Part shown: positions 24,835 through 34,309 of the stretch, piece by piece
How the letters are laid out: each line of letters begins with the position of its first letter
How positions within the stretch are numbered: position 1 is the first letter of the stretch
Source of the DNA: Candidatus Anoxychlamydiales bacterium
GTDB taxonomy: Bacteria; Chlamydiota; Chlamydiia; Chlamydiales; SM23-39
Reading direction: 5' to 3'
Assembly: GCA_011064875.1 (NCBI GenBank)
Contig: JAAKFV010000008.1
Span: forward strand, 1-38,606
DNA length: 38,606 nt
The notes under the pieces: generated by a model
The model's database searches: none
What the model saw: the letters and a program-made list of their open reading frames with translations, nothing else
Told to the model about the DNA's origin: nothing
Position numbers and translations under genes: made by a program

Positions 24835-25116
24835 ATGGCAGAAGAGAAAGAAAAAAAGAAAAAAGTAAAAAAACCAACAGCTATCAAAAGAATTCTACAA
24901 TCTGAAAGAAGAAATGATAGAAATACTCAATTTAAATCTAGAGTAAAAACAGCTTTGAAAGATTTAAAAGCCTCTATGGATAACAAAGATGCTAAAGAAA
25001 TTATTTTAAAAAAATTAGATCTTATATATAGTCTCATGGACAAAGCTGTTAAGAAAAGGGTTTTTAAGAAAAATAAAGCTGATAGAATCAAATCAAGATG
25101 TTCTAAAACAGCTTAA
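24835..25116 (+). CDS. rpsT: Ribosomal protein S20
   Basis: A 93-residue, strongly basic protein matching bS20: the N-terminal KKKKVKKPTAIKRILQSERR, NDRNTQFKSRVKTALKDL, and the C-terminal KRVFKKNKADRIKSRC. It binds 16S rRNA in the small subunit body. The start chosen is the ATG at 24835, with AGGA six bases upstream. A longer frame from a GTG at 24778 would add 19 residues not found in S20. In Chlamydia, rpsT also lies beside rpoD, as I recall. The next gene follows after about 40 bases with its own strong binding site. Confidence 0.93.
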   Translation: MAEEKEKKKKVKKPTAIKRILQSERRNDRNTQFKSRVKTALKDLKASMDNKDAKEIILKKLDLIYSLMDKAVKKRVFKKNKADRIKSRCSKTA

Positions 25117-25155
25117 CTTTAGTAGCTTAAAAACCTCCTAAAAAAGGAGAGAAAT

Positions 25156-25905
25156 ATGACTTCAGTTAGTTTGCCTCCAAGAACATGGATAGAATGGTTT
25201 CAAGCATATTACATATTACCTAAAACAAATCCTCAAAAAATTAAAGATCTTTGCACTGAGATGGAAAAAGAGCTAGGGCAAGTTGCAGTAGAGAGAGATA
25301 TAGGAGAGCTAGGAGCCCTACTTGCACAATTTGCTACAATTTCATATAGCGATGATGATGATGGAACCTTTCATATATCTGACGGTAAACATCAAGAATA
25401 TGCTAATTTATATAGAGAGTTTGAAAAGCGTTTTTCAAAATTGGAAAAACAAGAAAGTGAATTAAATCTATATTTAGGAAAAAATGAAAATGCAGATGCA
25501 GATATTATAAATAAAAGAGATTTTTTAACAATTAAAATGGATGAAACTAGAAGAGTAAGATCAGAATTACTTGCAAATTTTAATAAATTAGATTTTACTC
25601 CATATAATAGAATTTTTCTATCAGCCGCATATGTATTCATAATTGCCCCTACCCAAAAAATAAGTAGCATTTTTAAAACAAGAAAGATTGAAACTTTAGC
25701 TTTAGGGTCTTTTGCAGCAATCGCGGGATATTCTGTAATGACAAATACTAATACTTCGTTTTTAGTAAAAGCTACAGTTCCTTTATTTTTTATGTATATA
25801 GGTCATCTTTTGTCTAAAACTTACTATAAATTAAATGAACAACCAGCCCAATCTCAAACTTTTAGCATTACAACAACTACTCCTCCTGGTTCGCCGAGAC
25901 ACTAA
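25156..25905 (+). CDS. Unknown protein with C-terminal paired membrane helices; Inc/effector candidate
   Basis: The 249-residue protein starts after AAAGGAGAG, the strongest ribosome binding site in the window. The first 150 residues are soluble and helical, with a charged coiled-coil-like part (about 80-145). Hydrophobic segments follow at about 152-165, 179-195 and 202-221; the last two are separated by only TNTNT and so form a bilobed pair. The tail is Ser/Thr/Pro-rich (ITTTTPPGSPRH). A bilobed hydrophobic domain is typical of chlamydial inclusion-membrane proteins, although most carry it near the N-terminus. No family recognised. It is convergent with recD. Confidence 0.55.
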   Translation: MTSVSLPPRTWIEWFQAYYILPKTNPQKIKDLCTEMEKELGQVAVERDIGELGALLAQFATISYSDDDDGTFHISDGKHQEYANLYREFEKRFSKLEKQESELNLYLGKNENADADIINKRDFLTIKMDETRRVRSELLANFNKLDFTPYNRIFLSAAYVFIIAPTQKISSIFKTRKIETLALGSFAAIAGYSVMTNTNTSFLVKATVPLFFMYIGHLLSKTYYKLNEQPAQSQTFSITTTTPPGSPRH

Positions 25906-25929
25906 TTAATTTAAGTTTTTTTGTGGTTT

Positions 25930-27642
25930 CTAAATAGATAGCGCAGATTTTTTAAACGAGCTAACTTTTATTAAATCTTTTAGAATTTTTTTTGTTGAAA
26001 AAATGGAAAATTCATTTTTAGATCTTGTAAGCGCAGTATAAAAAAGCTCTTTTCCAAAGTTTTCAGATCCTGTTGGAATAATTATAGCAACATTTTTAAA
26101 TTCACTACCTTGAGACTTATGAATTGATATTGAGTATGCATATTCATAAGAGTTTAAATAGAAAATCTCAAATTTTTGAATTTTATCATCTATTTTAAAA
26201 TAGGCTTCTTTTTTAGATGGACCATCTAATGTCTTTTGAATTTTTAAAATACCAAACTCACCATTGAAAAGATTTAAGTTGTAGTTATTTTTGGTAATAA
26301 TTATTGGAACGAATAAATAGTCATTTAGATCAGCTTTATTATAAAGCAGAGAAAAGATCTCTTGATTGAGAGTATCTACTCCAAATGGCCCCTTTTTAAT
26401 AGATGATAAAATAATAAAGTCTTTTAATTTACTAAAAAAATCTTCTATTTGCATATCTTTAGATGTTGATTCCAAAAAATTATTTTGAGCCATATCTAAA
26501 ATGATTTTTTTTGCTTTAGAAATGTTTTCGATGTCATAAAAATCACTTTTTGAAAAAATTTCATCTAAAGCTTTTTCATCTGTATTTTTAATAGCATTTG
26601 CTAAATCAATAATTTTAGAATTTTCAAATCTTTTAGCATGTTTTAAATGAACTTTTTCAATATTTTCAATGGTAGAAATCTCAGCAAAAACATTACCACT
26701 TTCAATTGGAGGCAATTGATTTGGATCTCCAATAAAAATAACTCTAGAACCATTTTTAATAGAATTTAACAAATGAGCTGTTAGTTTAAGATCTAGCATA
26801 GAGGCTTCATCAACGATTATTAGATCGTAATTTAATTTTTTTTCATCAAAGACTTTTGGTTTCCCCTCTTTTAGTTTCAAAAGAAGATGAAGAGTTTTAG
26901 CATCTAGATCTATGTTATTTGCGGTTTTTAAAATATTTGATTTTAAATGAGATGTAGCTTTTCCTGTAAAAGAGGTTATTGCTATTTTAAAGTTATCTTT
27001 TTTAGATCTATCTAAACTATTTGATAAAATATCTACCAAGTAAGAAGCAACATATGTTTTTCCTGTTCCTGGTCCTCCTAAAATCAGACTAATCGAATTG
27101 AAGAAAACATTTTCTACAGCTTTTTTTTGCTCTAAATTTAAAAAATTTTCATTTTTTAAAGTTTTAAAAAAAATGTCTTCATCAAAAATTTGAGTTGGGC
27201 TTTGATTCTCAAGTCTTTTAAGATTTTTTATAATTTTTTTCTCAAAAACATAGTTTTTTTGAAGATAATAAAAATTTTTAAACCTGCAAATAGGTTTTTT
27301 GGGATAGTTTTCATCTGTATTATCTTCTAAATATAAAATTGTCTCTGACAGATTTTTAGATCCTAAAATAACTTTTTTTACAAAAACATCTATATCTATA
27401 AGATCTTTTGTATCAAGGTTCAAATCCTCTAAACTTGGATATATTGTATTATCATCTTTGATTTCTAAAGAGATAAAACCAAATCTTGAAATTAAAAAAA
27501 GATATGCTAAAAAAATAGCTGAATTTTCTTTTTCACACTCTAAATAATTAGCAAAAAAAATATCTAAAGTAGAAAAAAAATCTTTTTCTTTTAGCTCATT
27601 TAGATATGAAAATTTTATTTTATCTTTTATCTCACCTAGCAT
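25930..27642 (-). CDS. recD: Exodeoxyribonuclease V alpha subunit RecD
   Basis: The 570-residue SF1B helicase subunit of RecBCD translocates 5' to 3' on the 5'-ended strand. Motifs are Walker A GGPGTGKT (189-196), motif II DEASMLD (278-284), motif III GDPNQLPPIESGNVFAEI (305-322), and near the C-terminus IHKSQGSEF and ALTRSKNEF. The N-terminal region (1-170) is divergent but of normal length. Its ATG lies inside the end of recB (11-base overlap), so the three genes are translated in series. It is intact by inspection. Confidence 0.93.
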   Translation of the reverse strand: MLGEIKDKIKFSYLNELKEKDFFSTLDIFFANYLECEKENSAIFLAYLFLISRFGFISLEIKDDNTIYPSLEDLNLDTKDLIDIDVFVKKVILGSKNLSETILYLEDNTDENYPKKPICRFKNFYYLQKNYVFEKKIIKNLKRLENQSPTQIFDEDIFFKTLKNENFLNLEQKKAVENVFFNSISLILGGPGTGKTYVASYLVDILSNSLDRSKKDNFKIAITSFTGKATSHLKSNILKTANNIDLDAKTLHLLLKLKEGKPKVFDEKKLNYDLIIVDEASMLDLKLTAHLLNSIKNGSRVIFIGDPNQLPPIESGNVFAEISTIENIEKVHLKHAKRFENSKIIDLANAIKNTDEKALDEIFSKSDFYDIENISKAKKIILDMAQNNFLESTSKDMQIEDFFSKLKDFIILSSIKKGPFGVDTLNQEIFSLLYNKADLNDYLFVPIIITKNNYNLNLFNGEFGILKIQKTLDGPSKKEAYFKIDDKIQKFEIFYLNSYEYAYSISIHKSQGSEFKNVAIIIPTGSENFGKELFYTALTRSKNEFSIFSTKKILKDLIKVSSFKKSALSI

Positions 27643-30600
27643 CTAATCTACTCTTTTGGTTATGCATCTGATCCAAAACTTTTAAATCTGGATAGAAATG
27701 ATAACTCCCATAATTATTAGTTTTGGATTCATGGGAGTTTGCCTGTCCCCTTAAAAATATATAAAAAACTCCTCCAAATACTTTTTCAAAATCTTTGTTT
27801 AAAATTTTTAAATGTTGTTTCAAGCTTTTAGTATAAATTGCAGCTTGCAAATAGTAGTTATGCAGGCTCATCTCTTTTTCAATGTTTTTAGTATCATAGT
27901 CTTTAGAAAAATCTGACAAATAATTGGATTTCCAATCAATAATATAATATTTTGATTGATGCTCAAATACTAAATCTATAAATCCCTTCATATAATCTTT
28001 TTTCCAAGAAAATAAAAACTCTACCTCAGGATGAAAATTATTAAATTCAACGTCTTTTAAACAAAAACTATCCTCTCCCAAAAGAGGAGCATTTAGAGTA
28101 TTGTTAATAATTGAAAATACCTCTTTTTCAAAACTTTCAAGTACACTTTCTTTAATCAAACTCTGAATTATCTTTAAAATCTCATCAGATTGAAAACTTT
28201 TTTTATAAAAAACATTTTCTAAGATTTTATGAAAAATCTCTCCAACCTCCAGTCCTTTTGGCAAAGTGCTTTTTTGTTTTTTCTCTTCTATTTTTATATC
28301 TAAAGTAGATGTTAAAGATGAAAATGAATAAATATAGCGAGATTCAAATTTTTTACTAAAATCTTTTGGCTTAGATAAATCAACATCTTCTTCTTTGTCT
28401 TGAAATGATGAGGGTTTTACAAAATCTACAAAACTTAAACTAAGGAGTTTTTTATCTTTTAAAATTTTTAATTTCTCCAAAAGATTTTTTTTAGGAACTA
28501 TATCTTTAGTATCTAATATATGGGCTAGAAAATACTCCATAGCAGAATACTCTCCCTCTAAAATTGGCTTTTCTTTTAAATCGATGGCTATGGGTAGATA
28601 TACTCTATATTTTGCTCTAGTTATAGCTACATAGAACTGTCTCATTTTTTCAGCATCCATCTCTTTTAAATCTTGGGCAAAAGATGCTCTAGATTTAGAG
28701 GCTAAATCTAGAGCAAAAACAATATCGTATTCTAAACCTTTCGACATAAACGTTGTTAAAATATGAACTCCATCTTCGAAATTTTTAAAGATTTTTAGCT
28801 TTTCATCATCTTGATCTAAAAGCTCTAGTTTTTTAAAAAAGCTAAGTAAATTATGTTGTCCCAAATTTTTCTCAGCTAAAATAAGCTCGATTAAAGAGAT
28901 ACAATCTAGATAAAAATTTATATCCTTTTTTGCTGCTATATTTTCTAAAATTGAAAAGTTTTCAAAAGATATTTCAAAAAAATGATGAAAAAATTCTCCT
29001 AGATTTTTTTTATTTAAAATAGATTTTAAAAAATGAAATTTCTCTAAATGTTTTGAAAAATTTTGCAAATCAATATTTTTGAGATCTTGAAGATTTAATT
29101 GAACAAAAGGACCTAAAAGAGCAATTTTTACTTTATTTAAATTATTCGGGTGAAGACATGCATCTATAAATTCTTTCATAGCATTTAAACAAATAGAGTT
29201 TTTTAAAGATGATGATCTTGGAGTTTGTGAATTTATCGAAAATTTTTGAAAATAATTTTTTAACCTTTGAGCTTGAAATCTATCTTTTACTAAAACTGCA
29301 AAATTTTTATTTGAAAATTTTTGACAATTTTTTTTAAGGCTTAAAATCTCGTTTGCAATAAATGTAAAATTCTTTATCTCCATTTCATCTGTTGGCCATT
29401 TCTTTACTTTACTTGCCTCAGATATAAAAAAATGAATAGGCGCTAAATCATCTTGAAAATCAAAATCTTCACCTAAACCAGATTTTATAGGGATATACTC
29501 TAAACTATCATCTATATTAGGTAGTTTTAGCCAGTTTTTCGAAAATTCTTTAGATAATAGCGCGTTTAGTGAGTCGATAAGTGGTTTTGTTGATCGATAG
29601 TTTGTGTCTAGATAGTTAATCTCATCAATTTTTTTTGTAGCCTCTAAATATGTATATAAATCAGCTTTTCTAAAGCTGTAAATAGATTGCTTTGGATCTC
29701 CAATTAAGTAAAAAGCTAAAATTTTCTCATTTTTTAAAAACAGAGTTTTAAAAATATCGAATTGAATAGGATCTGTATCTTGAAACTCATCGATGATAGC
29801 TGCTTTATATCTATTTTTTAACTTTTTTGAGAAATTTTCATTTTTACAAGCCTTTTGCATTTTTTGTAAAATCTTATCAAATGTAAAAATCTCATTAGTT
29901 TCTAAAAACTCATCAACGAAATTTGCTATATCTGATGTTAAATTATAAAATAAAATATTTATATCTGTTGCCTTTTTGATGATTGGATAAAAAATATTTT
30001 TCAAATCTATTAAAACTCTTGGAAGCTCATAATCTATAGCTTTTACTTTTTTATTTTTTTCATCTAAAAACTCAAAAATTGAAAGCTTGTTTTTAATAAA
30101 AATTTTAAAGTCTTCTATAGAACACTCTTCATTATTTATAGTGCTAATCAAAGAATTTAGCTGAGAGAAAAAATCTTCATTTTTATACTTAGCTATCTTT
30201 TTAAAGTTTTTAGAAATTTTTTCAAAATCTTCAATTTTTATTTCTTCAAAAATTTTTGTTTTCTTGAAATTCTGAGTAGCCTTTTTAAAATTATCAAAAA
30301 GTAAAGCCCAGCCTTGACTCTTTGAATCTAGATCCAACGAGTCTTGACTCTGAGAGTTTTGGTTGTTTAAATTTTTATCGATATTTTGAGAAATTTTTAA
30401 AACTAAATTATCTATGTCTTTATGTTGATTTACTAAAATCTCGATTTGCTCAGGTAAATATTTTTCTAAATCAATAAAAAATTTCAAATAATCAACAATT
30501 AGATCTTTTATAAAAAAAATATCATTTTTCTCATCGATATCTATTAAAACATCCGCTTCAAATGCAAACTCATTGAGCGCTTTAAAACAAAAACTGTGTA

Positions 30601-30955
30601 TTGTAAAAATATTCGCTGTTTCAAAAAGATCTAGTGCGTCTTCTAGTTTCGATATTTTATCTTTTTGACCTAAATGCTCTGTTAAATATGAAAAAGTTTC
30701 AAAATCTAGATTTTTTCTTTTTAATATATTTATTGCTTCACTTAAATTTTTTCTAATTCTAAATTTAAGCTCTTTTGTCGCTGCATTTGTAAATGTTACA
30801 ACTAAAATCTCTTCAATATTTAAATCATCTTTTTCTAACAATAGTCTTACAAATAGATGTTCAATTGCAAAAGTCTTACCAGTACCTGCAGATGCCTCTA
30901 TTAGCTTTTTACCAAAAATATTAGAGTTTTGATCTATAACATTGAAAACTTTCAA
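27632..30955 (-). CDS. recB: Exodeoxyribonuclease V beta subunit RecB
   Basis: The 1107-residue helicase-nuclease. Helicase motifs are ASAGTGKT (21-28), VTFTNAATKEL, IHSFCFKAL, IIDEFQDTDPIQF, GDPKQSIYSFRKAD, LDTNYRSTKPLID and TTFMSKGLEYDIV. The C-terminal nuclease domain has MKGFIDLVFEHQSKYYIIDW followed by KSN, and then NYYLQAAIYT, so the metal-binding Asp and the catalytic Lys are kept. The start is a TTG overlapping the recC stop as TTGA. GGAG lies five bases upstream, which makes this start convincing. It should be a full nuclease-helicase. Confidence 0.95.
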   Translation of the reverse strand: MKVFNVIDQNSNIFGKKLIEASAGTGKTFAIEHLFVRLLLEKDDLNIEEILVVTFTNAATKELKFRIRKNLSEAINILKRKNLDFETFSYLTEHLGQKDKISKLEDALDLFETANIFTIHSFCFKALNEFAFEADVLIDIDEKNDIFFIKDLIVDYLKFFIDLEKYLPEQIEILVNQHKDIDNLVLKISQNIDKNLNNQNSQSQDSLDLDSKSQGWALLFDNFKKATQNFKKTKIFEEIKIEDFEKISKNFKKIAKYKNEDFFSQLNSLISTINNEECSIEDFKIFIKNKLSIFEFLDEKNKKVKAIDYELPRVLIDLKNIFYPIIKKATDINILFYNLTSDIANFVDEFLETNEIFTFDKILQKMQKACKNENFSKKLKNRYKAAIIDEFQDTDPIQFDIFKTLFLKNEKILAFYLIGDPKQSIYSFRKADLYTYLEATKKIDEINYLDTNYRSTKPLIDSLNALLSKEFSKNWLKLPNIDDSLEYIPIKSGLGEDFDFQDDLAPIHFFISEASKVKKWPTDEMEIKNFTFIANEILSLKKNCQKFSNKNFAVLVKDRFQAQRLKNYFQKFSINSQTPRSSSLKNSICLNAMKEFIDACLHPNNLNKVKIALLGPFVQLNLQDLKNIDLQNFSKHLEKFHFLKSILNKKNLGEFFHHFFEISFENFSILENIAAKKDINFYLDCISLIELILAEKNLGQHNLLSFFKKLELLDQDDEKLKIFKNFEDGVHILTTFMSKGLEYDIVFALDLASKSRASFAQDLKEMDAEKMRQFYVAITRAKYRVYLPIAIDLKEKPILEGEYSAMEYFLAHILDTKDIVPKKNLLEKLKILKDKKLLSLSFVDFVKPSSFQDKEEDVDLSKPKDFSKKFESRYIYSFSSLTSTLDIKIEEKKQKSTLPKGLEVGEIFHKILENVFYKKSFQSDEILKIIQSLIKESVLESFEKEVFSIINNTLNAPLLGEDSFCLKDVEFNNFHPEVEFLFSWKKDYMKGFIDLVFEHQSKYYIIDWKSNYLSDFSKDYDTKNIEKEMSLHNYYLQAAIYTKSLKQHLKILNKDFEKVFGGVFYIFLRGQANSHESKTNNYGSYHFYPDLKVLDQMHNQKSRLDAR

Positions 30956-33900
30956 TTTTGCTCCAAAAGTGGTTGAAATACATTTTTTATAATTTTGGAT
31001 TTTTCAATTAAGTTTTTAGCCTCTGGCTTTTCAAAGTTTTTAAAATACCAAGTAGAATAGACATCTAAAAATATGTTTTTTTTATCTGTTCTTTTTAGGG
31101 CTTTGTCAAGATTCGATTCTTCTTTGTTTAATATATGTTCACAAAATGGCTTTATCATAAATGAAATCTCTCTCTGAGAAAGATCATAGTACTTGATTAA
31201 CTCTAGTAAACACTCATCTACCCTATTTATTTTATAAGATTTAATGGTTTTGGATTTTGTGAAAATTATTTTTTTTTCAAAATTTTTATCTAACTTATTT
31301 AAAATTAAAATATCTGGCCACATGCGAATTTGACTATATAATTTGTCATCCAGATGTGATAAAAGACCTTTATTTGAAATGTTTTCTATCCTGCCTATAA
31401 TTTTTATTGTCTCTTGATCTCCTTTAATCTCAATCGGTGGCATTACTATATTTTTTGAATCAATTTTTTCTATATTTTTTGCATCAAGACTGAATTCAAT
31501 GTTGATAAGATTTTTATAATCTACCTCTAAATCCTTTAAGTTTTGTAAAAAAATAAAAATATCTGATCTAATTTTACTTTTTGCAATATCATTAAAAACT
31601 CCAACTGGCATTTTCGCTCTTTTCTCAAATGAGTATAAAATATCATCAACAATATCATCTTTTATGACTGCGTTTTTTATGATGTATTTATCGAGATTAG
31701 ATATTTTGAAATCATTTTTTTCTTCTTCTTCTTCTAGATAAATATCCATCTTATTTAAATAAAAACTAATTGGATTTTTACAAAGCTGTTTTAAGTGACG
31801 AAGATCAATAATTTTAGAAGTTTCTTTTTTTATATCAATGTCAAACGGCTTTACATTTATATGGTCTTTGCCTTGTTTTGGTTTTTCTTTGTAATAACAG
31901 AGAGCTGCTTTATAATTTTTTTTAGAAAAGCTATCATTATCTTTAGTGAAATAACTTTTATGAAATGAGAAAGGAGGATGCTTTTTTATAATACATTTAG
32001 ATGGTTTTTGATTTAATATCTTATAAGATCTATCTAGATAAGATAAAAACTCTTCTAAAAATATTGCTTTATCAATTTTTTGATTCTCCTTTGATATGTA
32101 GCTCAAAATTAAATATTTTTTTGCGTTTAATAAACTTTGTAAAAATAAGGATCTTTCATGATCTGCATTAGATGGTACATTTTTTAAATTACTGATATCG
32201 ATAGAACTTTTTGTCTTGATCTGCAAAGATTCATCATCGAGCCCTAATATAAAGATGGCTTTAGCTGGCAGATAAGACATTTCAAAAGATGAAAAATAAA
32301 TTGCTTCAATAGAATTTTTATGTCTATCTACTCTTAATTTTGATAGATGTTTTTTTAGATGGTCAAAAATTACTTCAAATGAAAATTTTGTTTGATCAAA
32401 ATTAAAAGATACGTTTTTCAAGTCCTCTAAATAATTTTGAAAAGATTCAAAAGCTGTTTTCTCAATAAAAGATTTTTCTTTATCGATTATCATGTTTAGG
32501 TTTTGAAAATTTCTTAAATTATTAATACTCAATTTTTTTAAATATTTTTGCCACTCATCTATTGTTAAACTTTTTTTATCTTCAATAATTTTTAGATCGT
32601 TATATATTGAGATCAAGGTTTTTAAAAATTTATCCAAAACTCTCAAATCTGATATCTCTAGCTCACTCACAGGATAGTCAAAAGAAAAAGAGCTATCTAA
32701 AAAATTTTGATTTAATACAAAAATAGCAGATAGAAAAATTCTAGCAATTCCCTTTTCAAAACTTTTTAAAATTGCTAGATCACTATCTTTTAAAAATTTT
32801 AAAATGTGTTTTTCATCCAATCCCCAAGAAATATTTGCTTTTTCTATCCATTTAAATAATATTTTTATCTCGCCTGCTGAAAATTTATGGCTATGGATAA
32901 AAAGTGGGTTTTCAAAAAGATCTAAAATATCTTCTTTTTCAAATCTACTATTAGATAGTTTTATAAGTTTTTCAAAGCCAGTTATAAAAAAACTCTCATC
33001 AGTTATTTTTAAATCTGATATTTTGTAATTTAAAGAATTTTTATCACTCTCAAAAACCATCTCTATATAGGAAGCATATTCATCAATATTTTTAGAAATT
33101 ACATGAATATCAGATGGCTTTAGATCTTTATCATTTTTCAAAAGTTTTAAAATATTTGAATAAAGAACTTGAACTTCCCTTAATTTAGACGTAGCTACAT
33201 GAACTTGAATCGAATCATCTGCTTTTTCAAGAGATTTTAAGTTATCTTCTCTATTTTCTAAATTGAATATATCATCTTGAAAAAGATTTAAAAAGGATCT
33301 CTTTTGATCTATCTCTAGTTTTTCTTGATCAACTCTTTCATATTCATCATATACTGCAATATCATCATATGAGCTTATAATTTTTAGATAGTTTCTTTTT
33401 AGCTTTTCCATATTCGCTAAAAATGAGTTTCTGTCCTTTAAATAACTATCTAATTCAACAATTTGCTCATGAGAGTTTTGTTTTTCTATCAAATGTTTTT
33501 TAAGATTTTTCCTTTCAAAATTTGATAAAAAATCTTCAAAAAAATAGTTCGTTGGCGAAATAAAATAGTGAAAAACATTTTCAAATTTATTTATAAAATC
33601 AAAATAAATAGGAGGCATATAGCTTAAAGAAAAAAAATGAAATTCAATATTTTTTATACTTTGAATATCTATTTTGTTTAGATCTCTAAAAGCTAAGCTA
33701 TATTTATCTTCATAAAAAATTTCTAAAAATAGTCTTATCTGCCAATGATTCTTGCTTTTTTCAATTAAATTTTTCTCGTTTTCAAAAATGGAATATTTTA
33801 AATAAATTTCAGTCAAATCGTATGAAAGCTTTGTGAGTCTTTTCTCTATTATTTTATCATCTTTGATTAAATATTTTCTAAGGTCTAAGTAAAGACTATT

Positions 33901-34227
33901 GGATAAGTGATTATTAGGTTTTTCTATATGCTCTATAATTTTTTTTCTTATTAAAAAATTTAACTCTAAAAAGTTTAAAAATCTTTTATCCTTAGAAATT
34001 TTTAATTTATTTTGAAAAAAATTCAAAAAATTAGAAATATTTACAAAATTTAATCCAAAAGAGATTTTTAAATCTGGATCATCAGCAAAATTTTGCATAA
34101 GATAATTTTTTACAAATTTGTTTGGTACAAAAATGTAGACTTCTGATTTTAAACCACTAAAAAAAAGATTTTGCTTTAGTTTGCGTATTAAAATTTCAAT
34201 AAAATTGCTGGAAAACATTGCTTTCAT
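30952..34227 (-). CDS. recC: Exodeoxyribonuclease V gamma subunit RecC
   Basis: The 1091-residue protein is the RecC subunit, an inactive helicase-like scaffold that splits the DNA strands and, in E. coli, recognises Chi. As expected it lacks a Walker A motif. Similarity is low, but these blocks fit: IQVHVATSKLREVQVLYSNI near 340, MSYLPAKAIFILGLDDESLQ, and HERSLFLQSLLNAKKYLILS. First gene of recC-recB-recD, with starts overlapping throughout. It is divergent from the LplT-like gene, with only about 80 bases between them holding both promoters. Two ATG codons nine bases apart are possible starts. Confidence 0.88.
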   Translation of the reverse strand: MKAMFSSNFIEILIRKLKQNLFFSGLKSEVYIFVPNKFVKNYLMQNFADDPDLKISFGLNFVNISNFLNFFQNKLKISKDKRFLNFLELNFLIRKKIIEHIEKPNNHLSNSLYLDLRKYLIKDDKIIEKRLTKLSYDLTEIYLKYSIFENEKNLIEKSKNHWQIRLFLEIFYEDKYSLAFRDLNKIDIQSIKNIEFHFFSLSYMPPIYFDFINKFENVFHYFISPTNYFFEDFLSNFERKNLKKHLIEKQNSHEQIVELDSYLKDRNSFLANMEKLKRNYLKIISSYDDIAVYDEYERVDQEKLEIDQKRSFLNLFQDDIFNLENREDNLKSLEKADDSIQVHVATSKLREVQVLYSNILKLLKNDKDLKPSDIHVISKNIDEYASYIEMVFESDKNSLNYKISDLKITDESFFITGFEKLIKLSNSRFEKEDILDLFENPLFIHSHKFSAGEIKILFKWIEKANISWGLDEKHILKFLKDSDLAILKSFEKGIARIFLSAIFVLNQNFLDSSFSFDYPVSELEISDLRVLDKFLKTLISIYNDLKIIEDKKSLTIDEWQKYLKKLSINNLRNFQNLNMIIDKEKSFIEKTAFESFQNYLEDLKNVSFNFDQTKFSFEVIFDHLKKHLSKLRVDRHKNSIEAIYFSSFEMSYLPAKAIFILGLDDESLQIKTKSSIDISNLKNVPSNADHERSLFLQSLLNAKKYLILSYISKENQKIDKAIFLEEFLSYLDRSYKILNQKPSKCIIKKHPPFSFHKSYFTKDNDSFSKKNYKAALCYYKEKPKQGKDHINVKPFDIDIKKETSKIIDLRHLKQLCKNPISFYLNKMDIYLEEEEEKNDFKISNLDKYIIKNAVIKDDIVDDILYSFEKRAKMPVGVFNDIAKSKIRSDIFIFLQNLKDLEVDYKNLINIEFSLDAKNIEKIDSKNIVMPPIEIKGDQETIKIIGRIENISNKGLLSHLDDKLYSQIRMWPDILILNKLDKNFEKKIIFTKSKTIKSYKINRVDECLLELIKYYDLSQREISFMIKPFCEHILNKEESNLDKALKRTDKKNIFLDVYSTWYFKNFEKPEAKNLIEKSKIIKNVFQPLLEQN

Positions 34228-34309
34228 CTGATGGTCTCTAATCCCCTTCTTTTATATAAAGCTAGATTTGTTAATATTTAAATAGTAGTATTATACTAAA
34301 ATTTTGTCT

